NCBI RefSeq assembly: GCF_030580865.1
Contig: NZ_JAUQSY010000009.1
Location: 124,001 to 188,000, forward strand
Source: Hymenobacter aranciens
GTDB lineage: Bacteria > Bacteroidota > Bacteroidia > Cytophagales > Hymenobacteraceae
DNA: 64,000 bases
Reading direction: 5' to 3'
Made by a program: the position numbers and the translations under genes. Shown here in pieces: positions 55,513 through 64,000 of the stretch; positions within the stretch are counted from its first letter, which is position 1, and every line of letters begins with the position of its first letter. A model generated the notes under the pieces. That model worked only from the letters and a program-made list of their open reading frames with translations. It was not told the DNA's origin and did not search any database.

Positions 55513-58284
55513 CTATTTCACTACCAGGCGGGCGGTGCTGCCGTCCTCGCTTTTCAGCACGTACACGCCGGCGGTCAGGCCAGCCGTTTCGAGGGCGTCG
55601 GCGGCGCGCAGCTGGCGCACGGGGCGGCCCAGCACGTCGAGCAGCTGGCCCGACACGGCGCGGCTCAGGCGCACGCTGCCGCCCTGGGCGGGGTTGGGGT
55701 AGCAGTAGAGCGGCGCGGTGGGGCGGGCGCCGGCGGTGGCCGACGTCACCACGGTGCCGCGCAGCTGCACGCCGTAGACGGCCACGGTGCTGCTGACCTC
55801 GTTGGCGAGGATGAGCAGGGGCTGGCCGGTGGGGCTGTCGGCGGCCGAAATGAAGACTGTGCCCTCGGGGCCGAGGTCGGCAGGGCCGGCCGTCAGGCTG
55901 CGGTTGTTGAGGTAGTCGACGAGGCGGGGCTGGGCGGGGTTGTTCACGTTGAACACGGCCACGCCGCCGATGCGCTCCAGGCTCACGAAGGCGTAAGTAG
56001 TGTCGCGGATGCTGCCGGTGGTGATGCCCTCGGGCTCGGGGCCCTTGTCGTCGGAGCGGTTTTTGAAGGCTGGCGCGCCGGTGGTGTTGCTGGCGTTGAA
56101 GATGGCGCCGAAGGCCGCGTCGGTGCTGGTGAGGCGCTCGAGCAGGTCGCCGCTGTCGAAGACGGTGGCGCCGGTGGTGGCATTAAGGATGCTGAACGAA
56201 CGGCCGCCGAAGGCGTGAATCTCGTCGATGTCGCCGTCGCCGTCGGTGTCGCCGGTGGCGGTGGTCACGTTGAGGCGGCCCAGGGCGGCGTTGTTTTTCA
56301 GCAGCGCGGCCTGCGGGAAGGTGGCGGGGTCGAGCACGTAGCCGGCGTTGCCCAGGCGGGTCACCTCGGCGAAGGCGGTGTACTCGCGGGCGTCGCCCTC
56401 GTTGGCCGTCACCACGTAGCGGCCGCCACCCAGCGCGGCGGGCAGTTCGAAGCTCGAAATGGCATCGGGCATGCGCATGCCTCGCACCGGCCAGTTGGCC
56501 ATGAGCACCTCGGTGCCCTGGTCGGAGGCGTCGAAGCTGAAGCCAGGCTGGGCGTGGTCCTGGTAGCCCACCGAGCGCAGGCTGCTGATGGTGCGGGTGG
56601 TGAGGTCGATGGTCGCCAGCGCGTTGTTTTCCTGGCAGGCCACGTAGGCCGTGCGCGAATCGGGCGAGATGGTGATGTACTCGGGCTCCAAATCCTGGGC
56701 CACCGAGCTGCGCGCGCCGCCCGTGGCGCCGCCGAAAATGCGGATGCCGGCGGTGCGCAGTGCGGCTTCCTGGCCATTCCAGGCCGTGAAGTCGAGCGTG
56801 GTCACGTTGGCCTGGGTGAGGTTGGCGATGCTGCCGGGGCCGCTGATGCCGCTGAGGTCGATGATGGACACCGAGCCGTTGGGGTCGTTGGTGTAGGCGG
56901 CGTTGGGCTCGCCCTCGTTGGCCGTGAGCAGGTAGCGGCCGTCGGGCGAGAAGGTAATCATGTCGGGCAGGCTGCCCACGGTCACCTGTTTCAGGAAGGT
57001 GCCGTTCTGGTCGAAGAACACCACTTTGCCGGGGTTCTGCAGCGTCGTGCCATCCTCGATGGCGCAGGCCACGATGCCATTCCGCACCACTACCGAGTTG
57101 ATACCGCCGTAGGGCGCCATCGAAATCGACGCCACCGGGGTAATCATGCCGGGCGTGGCGAAGTTGAGAATATCGAGCTTGCCGCCAATCGAGTTGGCCA
57201 CGTACAGGCGGTCGGTGCTGGGGTCGTGGGCCACGATTTCAGCCGAGTTGGTGCCGCTGGCGCCGTTCTGGTAGCTGCCCAGCAGGTTCAGGCTGAAGTT
57301 GCGGTCGCGGGCCGGCGCCTGGGTATCATTGTCCTTGATGAACACCAAAAACTCGGTGCTGCCGGCCGTGAGCGTGGCGTTGCCGGGGTTCTGCAGGCGC
57401 ACGGTGAAGTACTCGGCCGCCTCGGCCGTGGCATCGTCGGCGATGGGCAGCGTGAGCGTGGCCGTGGTGGCGCCCGGCGCGAAGGTCACGGTTTGCGTGC
57501 TGGCGAAGGTGTAGTCGGCGCCCGCCGTGGCGGTGCCCAGCGGGGCTACCACCACTTCCACGGTGCTGGCCGTGGCGTTGGCGTTGCGGATGCTCAGCGG
57601 GAGGCTCACCGTCCCGGCATTTTCCGGCACCACCAGCGTGCTGCCGGTGAAGCCCAGGTCGGGCACCACGGGCGCGGCCGAGCGGCCCAGGCTGATTTCG
57701 TCGAAGGCCACCCAGTCATCGTTGCCATTCTGGCGCACGGCCAGGCGCAGGCGGGCGTGGGTGCTGCCAGCCGGCACGGGCACCGTCACGGTGGTCCAGG
57801 CGCCGGTGTTTTTGTTCAGTTGGGTGTAGGTACGCGGCGCGGGCCAGGTCGTGCCGTTGTCGAACTGCACCACGTAGGCCAGCGAGTCGGGGTTGTCGAA
57901 GGCGTTGCTGAAGTATTTGAAGGAAATTTCCGTAGCCGCCGCGCTGCCCGTCTGGATGGCTACCGGCGCGAAGTCGAGGCAATGCCAGAGGCTCTGGCTG
58001 TTGGTGGCCGGGCCTTCCATATCGCGCCCACCCCACAGGCTGGCCCCGGCCGAGGGCGTAATCTGGAGCGCCCCAGTGCCGATGCTGGGCAGGATGGCCC
58101 ACTGGTCGTTATCGGCCGGCACGTTGTAGGTAGCGGGGGTGGCTACGAAATTCCAGGTGTCGGCCGCGCTGTTTTCAAAACTTTGGGCGAGGCTCTGGGC
58201 CTGGGCGTTAAGCGTGGTGCCAGCCGTAGCCAGCCCCAGCAAGCCCAGGGTTCGGAGCCAGGAAGAAGGAGTAATAAAGCGCAT
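55513..58284 (-). CDS. Choice-of-anchor I protein with Calx-beta domain and T9SS tail
   Basis: 923 aa. Signal peptide (to about residue 30), a MAM/jelly-roll-like N-terminal domain (FKYFSNAFDNPDSLAYVVQF), a Calx-beta-type domain (GTATAGADYTFASTQTVTFA), and a large beta-propeller part (LLTANEGEPNAAYTNDPNGS, then VTANEGDAREYT) typical of choice-of-anchor I proteins. The end (YCYPNPAQGGSVRL to GVYVLKSEDG) is a T9SS sorting domain. Secreted or cell-surface; a role as esterase or alkaline phosphatase-like is sometimes suggested for this group but not shown here. Confidence 0.87.
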   Translation of the reverse strand: MRFITPSSWLRTLGLLGLATAGTTLNAQAQSLAQSFENSAADTWNFVATPATYNVPADNDQWAILPSIGTGALQITPSAGASLWGGRDMEGPATNSQSLWHCLDFAPVAIQTGSAAATEISFKYFSNAFDNPDSLAYVVQFDNGTTWPAPRTYTQLNKNTGAWTTVTVPVPAGSTHARLRLAVRQNGNDDWVAFDEISLGRSAAPVVPDLGFTGSTLVVPENAGTVSLPLSIRNANATASTVEVVVAPLGTATAGADYTFASTQTVTFAPGATTATLTLPIADDATAEAAEYFTVRLQNPGNATLTAGSTEFLVFIKDNDTQAPARDRNFSLNLLGSYQNGASGTNSAEIVAHDPSTDRLYVANSIGGKLDILNFATPGMITPVASISMAPYGGINSVVVRNGIVACAIEDGTTLQNPGKVVFFDQNGTFLKQVTVGSLPDMITFSPDGRYLLTANEGEPNAAYTNDPNGSVSIIDLSGISGPGSIANLTQANVTTLDFTAWNGQEAALRTAGIRIFGGATGGARSSVAQDLEPEYITISPDSRTAYVACQENNALATIDLTTRTISSLRSVGYQDHAQPGFSFDASDQGTEVLMANWPVRGMRMPDAISSFELPAALGGGRYVVTANEGDAREYTAFAEVTRLGNAGYVLDPATFPQAALLKNNAALGRLNVTTATGDTDGDGDIDEIHAFGGRSFSILNATTGATVFDSGDLLERLTSTDAAFGAIFNASNTTGAPAFKNRSDDKGPEPEGITTGSIRDTTYAFVSLERIGGVAVFNVNNPAQPRLVDYLNNRSLTAGPADLGPEGTVFISAADSPTGQPLLILANEVSSTVAVYGVQLRGTVVTSATAGARPTAPLYCYPNPAQGGSVRLSRAVSGQLLDVLGRPVRQLRAADALETAGLTAGVYVLKSEDGSTARLVVK

Positions 58285-58402
58285 CGTTGCAGCATTAATG
58301 GATGATGCCGCAAAGGTCCCGGCGGGGTGTTAGGTAGAGGTTGCGGGGAGGTTATGGAATTGGGTTGGTAGCTTTAAAGCGGCATTAAAACAACTGTGTT
58401 TT

Positions 58403-59062
58403 ATGAAACCGCTGGCTCACCTGCTGACCTCGTCGTTCCTTATTGGTTTTGTTTCAGCCTGCGAGCCGGGGGCCGAAAAGTCTACCATTAGCAAGGTGAC
58501 GCCGACCGAAGTCTACCAAGTTGCTGCGCTTTCAAAGGCTTTACCCTACGACACCCTGCGTCTGCAGCAGGAAAGCTTTGGCGGTAATTCCATTCTGTTT
58601 TATCTGCGTCATCCCCAGATTCCGCAAGTAGCAAAGGACCTTTACCTGGGCCATGCCGAGCCTAGCGATGACGATAAAACACTGGCGCTGATGGACAGTA
58701 TTTTTACTAAGAATACCGTCACTCAGCCCTTTTATTTCCTGACGCTTACCCGAACAATGCCCAAAGCCGACGGCGCTTACTCCGAACCGCTTGGCATCAT
58801 GGCAAAAGAGTTTGTCGAGCAACATCCCAGTCGGTTTGCAGCGTATTTCCTCACAGAGAAGCTTCTAACGAAAAAGGATTTTGGTAATTGGGCCGAACGC
58901 GTGGCAATGGAGTTCGATATCAGCAATGAAGGCCACGCAGCAAGCGCCCGTGCGGCTTGGGCCAAAGCTCAATTGAATAATTGTAAAAGCGGTAGCACCG
59001 CTGAAGAAAGCAAGCTGCGCGAGTTTACCGAACTGGTAAACGGCTGGCATCAGCCAGATTAG
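58403..59062 (+). CDS. Lipoprotein, unknown
   Basis: 219 aa. Lipoprotein signal (KPLAHLLTSSFLIGFVSAC, Cys at about residue 20). The mature part is charged and helical, with LMDSIFTKNTVTQPFYFLTL and a cysteine near residue 195 (NNCKSG). No family recognised. Divergent from the choice-of-anchor I gene with 118 bases between the starts. Confidence 0.7.
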   Translation: MKPLAHLLTSSFLIGFVSACEPGAEKSTISKVTPTEVYQVAALSKALPYDTLRLQQESFGGNSILFYLRHPQIPQVAKDLYLGHAEPSDDDKTLALMDSIFTKNTVTQPFYFLTLTRTMPKADGAYSEPLGIMAKEFVEQHPSRFAAYFLTEKLLTKKDFGNWAERVAMEFDISNEGHAASARAAWAKAQLNNCKSGSTAEESKLREFTELVNGWHQPD

Positions 59063-59094
59063 GAATCCACGTTACAGGATGGTCGCAATCTGAA

Positions 59095-60537
59095 CTACAA
59101 AATGCGGCTGACGGATGACGTAACATCGCGGACTACAGAGTCCGCGCTACTGCCTTTCAAAAAATCCCCATACCACAGCCCCGAGTCCTTCACCGTGCGC
59201 TGCTGCGTCTCGTAATCGACGTGGATGAGCCCGAAGCGCGGGCCGTAGCCCTCGGCCCACTCGAAGTTGTCGGTGAGCGTCCAGGCGAAGTAGCCGTTCA
59301 CGTCCACGCCTTCGCGGCGGGCGCGCAGCACCTGGCCCAGGGCCGCCTGCAGGTAGGCCCGGCGCTGCTGGTCGTGCACGAAGCCGCCAGCTTGCACATC
59401 CGGGAAGGCTGAGCCGCTTTCGGTTACGATGAGCTTTGGCGCATTTGGGTAAGCCGAGTACTGCTTCAACATTTGGTAAACCGACTCGGGGTAGACCTCC
59501 CAGCCCATGTCGGTGTAGGGCACACCGCGCTGCTTGGCGGGCACCAGCGTGGCCCACTGCAGCGGCAGCCAGGGCGAGAATTTAACCACCTCGCGGGTGT
59601 AGTTCTGAATGCCCCAGAAGTCGAAATCGAACTTCAGGCGCTGCTCGTCGCCGGGCTTCTGGTAGCGCTCCAGCAGCCAGCGCAGGGCGGGCAGCTCGGC
59701 CACGGGGTAGCCCAGGCCCAGGACCGGCTCCACGAAAAAGCGGTTGAGCAGGGCATCGGCGCGGCGGGTGGCGGCTTCGTCATAGCCGTTGCCGGGGCGG
59801 TGCGGGGTGAGGTAGGAGCAGGAAAACGTGGTGCCCACCTGCGCGCCATCGGGCAGCAGGGCGCGCAGGGCGCGGCCGCCTTCGGCCTGGGCCAGCGTAG
59901 CGTGGTGCGCCGCCGCCAGAAACGCCCCCAGGTGCCGCCGCCCTGGCGCGTGCACGCCCAGCAGGTGCCCGGCGCCCACGAACACCATCGGCTCGTTGAG
60001 CACCATCCAGTTCTGCACCCGGTCGCCGAGGCGGCGGGCCAGGATTTGGGCGTAATCGGATAGCCAGCCCACTACCGACCGGTTGGTCCAGCCGCCGCGG
60101 GCCTGCAGGGCGCTGGGCAGGTCCCAGTGGTACACCGTGACCCAGGGGCGCAGGTCGCGCTCCAAGCAGGCATCCACCAGCCGGTCGTAGAAGTCGAGGC
60201 CCCGGCGGTTCACGGCGCCAGTGCCTTCGGGCAGCACCCGCGACCAGGCGGCCGAGAAGCGGTAGTCCGTCAAACCCAGGCCCCGGGCCAGGTCGAGGTC
60301 GGTTTCGTAACGGTTGTAGAAATCGCAGGCTACGCGGGCGTGCTCGCCGTTGCGGATGGCCTTTTTGCGCCGCGTGAAGTCGTCCCAGATGCTCGGGCCC
60401 TTGCCCTGGCATTGCCAGGCCCCCTCAATCTGGTACGCCGCCGAGGCCGCGCCCCAGTGGAAACCGGGGCCAAAATCGGCGCTGGACAGGGACGAGGGAG
60501 AGGTCGCGGGGTAGAAGGCGGCGGGAAGGTCGGGCAT
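59095..60537 (-). CDS. GH1 beta-glucosidase
   Basis: 480 aa from the ATG at 60537. GH1 signatures: FHWGAASAAYQIEGAW at the N-terminus, acid/base VLNEPMVF and nucleophile VTESGSAFPD, then FAWTLTDNFEWAEGY. Cytoplasmic. It hydrolyses beta-glucosides or related sugars. The last 20 residues (SSADSVVRDVTSSVSRIL) are encoded by a single arm of inverted repeat family B at 59126-59150 and behind, so the C-terminus was extended by the repeat; the usual stop would be just after WYGDFLK. Confidence 0.92.
   Translation of the reverse strand: MPDLPAAFYPATSPSSLSSADFGPGFHWGAASAAYQIEGAWQCQGKGPSIWDDFTRRKKAIRNGEHARVACDFYNRYETDLDLARGLGLTDYRFSAAWSRVLPEGTGAVNRRGLDFYDRLVDACLERDLRPWVTVYHWDLPSALQARGGWTNRSVVGWLSDYAQILARRLGDRVQNWMVLNEPMVFVGAGHLLGVHAPGRRHLGAFLAAAHHATLAQAEGGRALRALLPDGAQVGTTFSCSYLTPHRPGNGYDEAATRRADALLNRFFVEPVLGLGYPVAELPALRWLLERYQKPGDEQRLKFDFDFWGIQNYTREVVKFSPWLPLQWATLVPAKQRGVPYTDMGWEVYPESVYQMLKQYSAYPNAPKLIVTESGSAFPDVQAGGFVHDQQRRAYLQAALGQVLRARREGVDVNGYFAWTLTDNFEWAEGYGPRFGLIHVDYETQQRTVKDSGLWYGDFLKGSSADSVVRDVTSSVSRIL
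59126..59150. repeat. Single arm of inverted repeat family B inside a coding end
   Basis: TCGCGGACTACAGAGTCCGC and on, as in 42360-42384; no second arm nearby. It forms codons of the GH1 gene. Confidence 0.85.
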
Positions 60538-60565
60538 TGTTTTTATTGGTAAAGTAATTGAGACC

Positions 60566-60666
60566 GTGTCATGCTGAGCGTAGCGAAGCATCCTCTCACG
60601 CCATAACGAGGCAGTAACTCAATCGTTCCAACGTGAGAGGATGCTTCGCTGCGCTCAGCATGACAC
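60566..60666. repeat. Inverted repeat, family E
   Basis: Arms 60566-60600 and 60632-60666 (GTGTCATGCTGAGCG...) with one mismatch. Confidence 0.9.
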
Positions 60667-60725
60667 GTTCTTTTTTGTCGTTCTGATGGTGTCTTTCAAA
60701 TGGCGGGCGGGGGCAAGCCCCGCCC

Positions 60726-61733
60726 CTACACCGCTACCGCCGCCAGTTGTTCCCGCAGCAGCTGGTCGATAATGGCGGCCGTCTGGTCGGGGTAGTTTAC
60801 GGCAATTGTGTCATCGCGGTGCAGCCAGTCATCCACCACGGCCAGGTGCTTATCCTTGAGGCTCTTGATAACCGGCACGCCCATACCCGCCAGCGCGGCG
60901 GCATTGCACTGCTGCTCATACTGTTGTTTCATGGGCAGCACCAGCAGCTTTTTGCCCAAATGTAAAGCCTCGGCCGGCGTTTCGAAGCCCGCGCCGCAGA
61001 GCACGCCGGCCGAGCGGGCCAGGCTGTCGAGAAAGGCGCTGCCGCTCACCGGCCACACCTGCACATTGCCGTGTTTCGATGGCTGGGTGCTGTGCTTGCT
61101 GAACACCTCCCAGCGCGTGCTGTGGCTGAGGTAGCGCAGGCGCTCCACCAGCGTTTCCTCATCAAAAGCCGGCAGATAGACAGTATAGTGCCCCTCGTTG
61201 GTGGGCGCGAGCTCGCGCACCTGCCGGCGAATGACGGGAGTGAATATTTCCGGCGAATACTGCTGAAAGTGAAAGCCATACTGCGCCGTACTGGGCGCGT
61301 AGTGCCGCAGCACGGCCCGGCCGGCGTAGTCCTCCTCCCTGGGCAGCGGCGCATCCGGGTGCAGCACGGCACTCTGGTGGCTCAGGGCCACGCAGGGCAC
61401 CTCGCGCAGCTTGCAGGCCCAGCTACTCACCGGCTCGAAGTCGCTGATGACCAAATCGTAGCTTTCTGCCGGCAGGTGGCGCACCTCGCGCAGAAATTTG
61501 GCCGAGTTGAACTGCCAGAAGGTCTTCACGAAGTTGATGCCGCCTTTCTTGCCGAAGATGAAGCCCATGCCCCGCGCCCGGTATTTCACCTCGAAGGGCA
61601 GCTGAATATCGGCGGGCGGGCCGCTCACCAGGATGTCGAGCTGCTCGCAACGAGCTTGTAGTAAAGGAACAATATCGAGGGCGCGGCTGAGGTGGCCGTT
61701 GCCGGTGCCCTGGATGGCGTAAAGGATGCGCAT
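60726..61733 (-). CDS. Glycosyltransferase, MJ1255/VC2487-like
   Basis: 335 aa. Starts RILYAIQGTGNGHLSRALDI, the GTGNGH loop of this GT-B-like family, and continues ISDFEPVSSWACKLREVPCV and CGAGFETPAEALHLGKKLLV, the donor-binding region. Cytoplasmic or membrane-associated. Its neighbour, a LpxH-like phosphoesterase on the same strand, suggests a role in lipid or envelope glycoconjugate synthesis. Confidence 0.87.
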   Translation of the reverse strand: MRILYAIQGTGNGHLSRALDIVPLLQARCEQLDILVSGPPADIQLPFEVKYRARGMGFIFGKKGGINFVKTFWQFNSAKFLREVRHLPAESYDLVISDFEPVSSWACKLREVPCVALSHQSAVLHPDAPLPREEDYAGRAVLRHYAPSTAQYGFHFQQYSPEIFTPVIRRQVRELAPTNEGHYTVYLPAFDEETLVERLRYLSHSTRWEVFSKHSTQPSKHGNVQVWPVSGSAFLDSLARSAGVLCGAGFETPAEALHLGKKLLVLPMKQQYEQQCNAAALAGMGVPVIKSLKDKHLAVVDDWLHRDDTIAVNYPDQTAAIIDQLLREQLAAVAV

Positions 61734-61747
61734 AGTTTAGAACGTCA

Positions 61748-61946
61748 AGCTCCCCTCCTTGGAAAGGAGGGGATGTTTTCGCGCAGCGAAAACGGGGGTG
61801 GTTCGCCCGGTCGCGCCGTCAGGTTGTCGTTGGGGTGTTCTTAAAAATCTTTCTTACAAATCGTTCGGGTGTCGTTCTGGCGTTTCAACCACCCCCGTTC
61901 GCTGCTTAGCGCAGCTCACATCCCCTCCTTTCCAAGAAGGGGAGTT
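61748..61946. repeat. Inverted repeat, family F
   Basis: Long imperfect arms about 61748-61804 and 61887-61946 (CTCCCCTCCTTGGAAAGGAG... and complement), each holding a nested hairpin; centre of about 80 bases. Between the glycosyltransferase and phosphoesterase genes. Confidence 0.8.
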
Positions 61947-61954
61947 TCGTTCCA

Positions 61955-62866
61955 TCAGCCCTTTATCTTAAACTCCACCAGCAGCCCCTCCAGCAGCGTC
62001 GCCACATCGGCATCGGCGGCCACATCCGCTTCATCAGCGGCTTCGGCGGCCCGGGCCATGCGCGGGTCGTCGTGGTAGCGGTAGAGCTGCCAGCCGGCCT
62101 CGGCGGTGTATTCGAGGGCGGTGAGGTTTTCGACCCAGTCGCCGGAGTTAAGGTAGGTGATGTCGCCTTTGGCCGTGACGATGGGCTTGATTTCGGGCTG
62201 GTGAATGTGGCCGCAGGCCACGTAGCGGTAGCCCTCGTCGGCGGCGATGGCGGCGGCGGTGGTTTCGAAATTGTTCATGGCGGCCACGGCCGTTTTCACC
62301 CGCTCCTTTACTTTTTTGGATAAAGCCACGCGTGGGCGCCCAGCCTTGTCCAATAGAAAGTTGACGAAGCGGTTTATCAAAATGAGTAAGTCGTAGCCGT
62401 GGCCGCCCAGCTTGGCCAGCCAGCGCGAGTGCTGCATGGTCACGTCGAATACGTCGCCGTGAAACAGCCAGGTGCGGCCGTGGGGCAGGTCGAGCACCAG
62501 CTTGTTGTCGAGGTGGAAATTGCCCAGCCGCAGGCCCGCAAATTTGCGCAGCAACTCGTCGTGGTTGCCGGTGAGGTAGTGGATTTTGACGCCCTTGGCG
62601 GCCAGGCCGGTGAGGTAGCGCACCACCCGCATGTGGGCGGGCGGCCAGTAGTTTTTCGAGAACTGCCAGATGTCCACGATGTCGCCGTTGAGCACCAGCA
62701 CCTGCGGCTTGATGCTCTTGAGGTAGCGCAGCAGCTCAGTGGCGTGGCAACCATAGGTGCCCAAGTGCACGTCGGAAATAACGGCCACCTGCACCCGCCG
62801 CCGCTTGGGCCGCCGGGGCTTGGGCACGGTTACGGCTGGGGTTTGCGCTTCGATTACCACGCTCAT
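61955..62866 (-). CDS. LpxH-like metallophosphoesterase
   Basis: 303 aa. Calcineurin-type motifs: VISDVHLG, LNGDIVDIWQF, LTGNHDELLRKF, FHGDVFDVTM and CGHIHQPEI, the order seen in UDP-2,3-diacylglucosamine diphosphatases. It would cleave a UDP-linked sugar lipid in lipid A synthesis, or a related substrate; Bacteroidota have several such paralogues, so this one need not be the lipid A enzyme. The alanine/glutamate-rich C-terminal tail (AAEAADEADVAADADVATLL) is unusual. The glycosyltransferase gene follows. Confidence 0.87.
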   Translation of the reverse strand: MSVVIEAQTPAVTVPKPRRPKRRRVQVAVISDVHLGTYGCHATELLRYLKSIKPQVLVLNGDIVDIWQFSKNYWPPAHMRVVRYLTGLAAKGVKIHYLTGNHDELLRKFAGLRLGNFHLDNKLVLDLPHGRTWLFHGDVFDVTMQHSRWLAKLGGHGYDLLILINRFVNFLLDKAGRPRVALSKKVKERVKTAVAAMNNFETTAAAIAADEGYRYVACGHIHQPEIKPIVTAKGDITYLNSGDWVENLTALEYTAEAGWQLYRYHDDPRMARAAEAADEADVAADADVATLLEGLLVEFKIKG

Positions 62867-63102
62867 GCTGCCGACGGATAGGTGAAGCCCCCACGCCGCC
62901 TCGCCTCGGGCCGCCGCGGTCGCACGGCCTTGGCCCGGCGGCTCAGCCAGCGGGCCGCATTCTCGCCCCCGCCCCCGAAGGCCGAACGCAAGCTACCCAA
63001 CGTGTGCAGCACAAACGCCAGCCACAAAGCCATTTGAAACAACTCATACACGAGCCAGCGCCCCAAGCGGCGCAGCCACGAAAACAAAGCCGGGAAGTAC
63101 AT
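62863..63102 (-). CDS. Small membrane protein, unknown
   Basis: 79 aa. One hydrophobic segment (WLVYELFQMALWLAFVLHTL) and a basic C-terminus (RRAKAVRPRRPEARRRG). It overlaps the phosphoesterase by 4 bases (ATGA). Likely real because of the overlap, but not recognised. Confidence 0.5.
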   Translation of the reverse strand: MYFPALFSWLRRLGRWLVYELFQMALWLAFVLHTLGSLRSAFGGGGENAARWLSRRAKAVRPRRPEARRRGGFTYPSAA

Positions 63103-63192
63103 AGCGCGAGCTGGAAAAGTGGAAAAAATCAGTTCCCCAAAATTCGTAGTGGCCTGTGAAGCGGTGGTTACGGGCGGGTTATGCTTGTGTCA

Positions 63193-63333
63193 TGTCATGC
63201 TGAACGCCGGTTCTGTCATGCTGAGCGCAGCGAAGCATCCTCTCGCGCCGAAACGAGGCAGTAACCTAATCGTTCGGACCTGACAAGATGCTTCGCTGCG
63301 CTCAGCATGACAGAACCGGCGTTCAGCATGACA
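63193..63333. repeat. Inverted repeat, family E, nested copies
   Basis: Two TGTCATGCTGA words on the left and two TCAGCATGACA words on the right give arms of about 47 bases. Upstream of the gene at 63381. Confidence 0.88.
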
Positions 63334-63380
63334 GAGACGGAGGGAATGCCTTAAATTGCCGCCCCACTCCCCCATCCCCC

Positions 63381-63965
63381 ATGACAACCACCCCTACCCG
63401 CCTGCTCCCCTTGCTCGGCCTGGCCCTGCTCACGTCCTTCGCCACCCTGGCCCAGCCCACCGGCAAAGCCGCCCAGGGCCGCAAGAAATACATGTTCCCG
63501 CAAAAGGACGCTGAATCGGCCTACGTGCAGAACGTGACCAAAAACACCGAAGAAGACCAGGACGTAGACGGCAGCTTCACCCGCCTCGGCTACCGCCCTT
63601 ACGCCGACATGTTGGCTGAAATTACTGAGCTCAAGCGCATTCACAACTGGGCTGATACCACCTTCCAGCGCCGCCTGGCCGCCCTGCCGCCCGGCGGGGC
63701 CCTGCTGGTCACCATTCACCGCCAGGGCGCCAAATACGCTAACCTCGAATACCTCACCCTCACCGCCACCAGCAAAGACGGCAACCCAGTGTTCAACCAG
63801 GCGCTGCCCGCCACCCCCGGCCGCTTCTTCGGCCGCGACCTCTACCAGGCCCAGCGCCTCATTCCCTTCCCCAAAATCGAGCCCCAGACGCTGAACGTAA
63901 GCATCCGCGACGCCAAACTGTACCAGACGTTTGAGTACGTGGTGACGGTGCCAGCGGCGCAGTAG
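63381..63965 (+). CDS. Exported protein, unknown
   Basis: 194 aa. Signal peptide (TTTPTRLLPLLGLALLTSFATLAQ), mature part basic at first (GKAAQGRKKYMFPQKDAESA) then beta-rich (GGALLVTIHRQGAKYANLEY). No family recognised. The window ends 35 bases later in the start of an inverted repeat of family D. Confidence 0.72.
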   Translation: MTTTPTRLLPLLGLALLTSFATLAQPTGKAAQGRKKYMFPQKDAESAYVQNVTKNTEEDQDVDGSFTRLGYRPYADMLAEITELKRIHNWADTTFQRRLAALPPGGALLVTIHRQGAKYANLEYLTLTATSKDGNPVFNQALPATPGRFFGRDLYQAQRLIPFPKIEPQTLNVSIRDAKLYQTFEYVVTVPAAQ

Positions 63966-64000
63966 GTAGCCTGTCATGCAGAACGATGTAGAGACGCAAT

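Noticed and set aside
55354..58305. A 983-codon open frame on the plus strand
   Set aside because: It is antisense to the choice-of-anchor I gene, rich in Val, Gly, His and Ala as expected of a complementary frame in GC-rich DNA, and has no recognisable domain.

Overview
The window looks like a GC-rich chromosome segment of a Bacteroidota bacterium, most likely a Hymenobacter-type Cytophagales. The grounds are two FG-GAP proteins and a choice-of-anchor I protein that end in type IX secretion sorting tails (YPNP/FPTP start, GVY..L end), promoter boxes of the Bacteroidota TAnnTTTG type, and several families of intergenic palindromes. The genus is inference; no rRNA gene is present.

Layout. (1) 1-21.8 kb, minus strand: late and early modules of a tailed prophage that continues past the left edge. 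Reading leftwards: a Cro-like regulator and small early genes, a DnaD/winged-helix-like replication gene, a tail fibre and LamG pair, protease-scaffold, capsid, small and large terminase, portal, holin and lysis genes, then a partial gene. Five operons start from one exact promoter pattern, TGTCCTTTTT-N17-box ending TTTG. A 47-bp control region carries three TGTCC boxes exactly 21 bp apart. Two structured RNAs are visible: a tightly folded one at 701-858, and a tRNA-Glu-like sequence at 17737-17831 with 27 nt inserted in its anticodon loop. (2) 21.8-33.5 kb: lysogeny and cargo region, mostly plus strand: CI-like repressor with matched operators, a solo HsdR-N nuclease, a relic of a repressor tail, an MltR/HEPN-like protein, an exported Ig-like membrane protein, a voltage-gated K+ channel, a terminator-flanked two-gene cassette, and a duplicated [FG-GAP T9SS protein + tyrosine integrase] unit whose first integrase is truncated. 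The intact integrase (32132-33529) probably marks the right end of the element. (3) 33.5-38.7 kb: chromosomal genes: AraC regulator, two short-chain dehydrogenases, and a Crp/Fnr regulator whose recognition helix is lost by a frameshift. (4) 38.7-49.3 kb: an RNA-repair island: Pnkp (kinase-phosphatase-ligase), two RlaP-like nucleotidyltransferases, an ADP-ribosylglycohydrolase, a dual-specificity-type phosphatase and Hen1, interrupted by an ECF sigma factor, an acyltransferase and a small exported protein. Pnkp and Hen1 both carry the same palindromic element inserted in frame. (5) 49.3-64 kb: metabolic and envelope genes (SDR, MGH1/GH63-like glucosidase, cyclase family, GH1, glycosyltransferase, LpxH-like phosphoesterase) separated by long inverted repeats.

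How they work together. The repressor and integrase keep the prophage silent and integrated; on induction, TGTCC-dependent promoters would drive head, packaging, lysis and tail genes. In the RNA-repair island, Hen1 would 2'-O-methylate the 3' end of cleaved RNA and Pnkp would heal and seal it; the nucleotidyltransferases and ADP-ribosylglycohydrolase suggest further end-processing steps. Family names rest on motifs read by eye; no database search was run.
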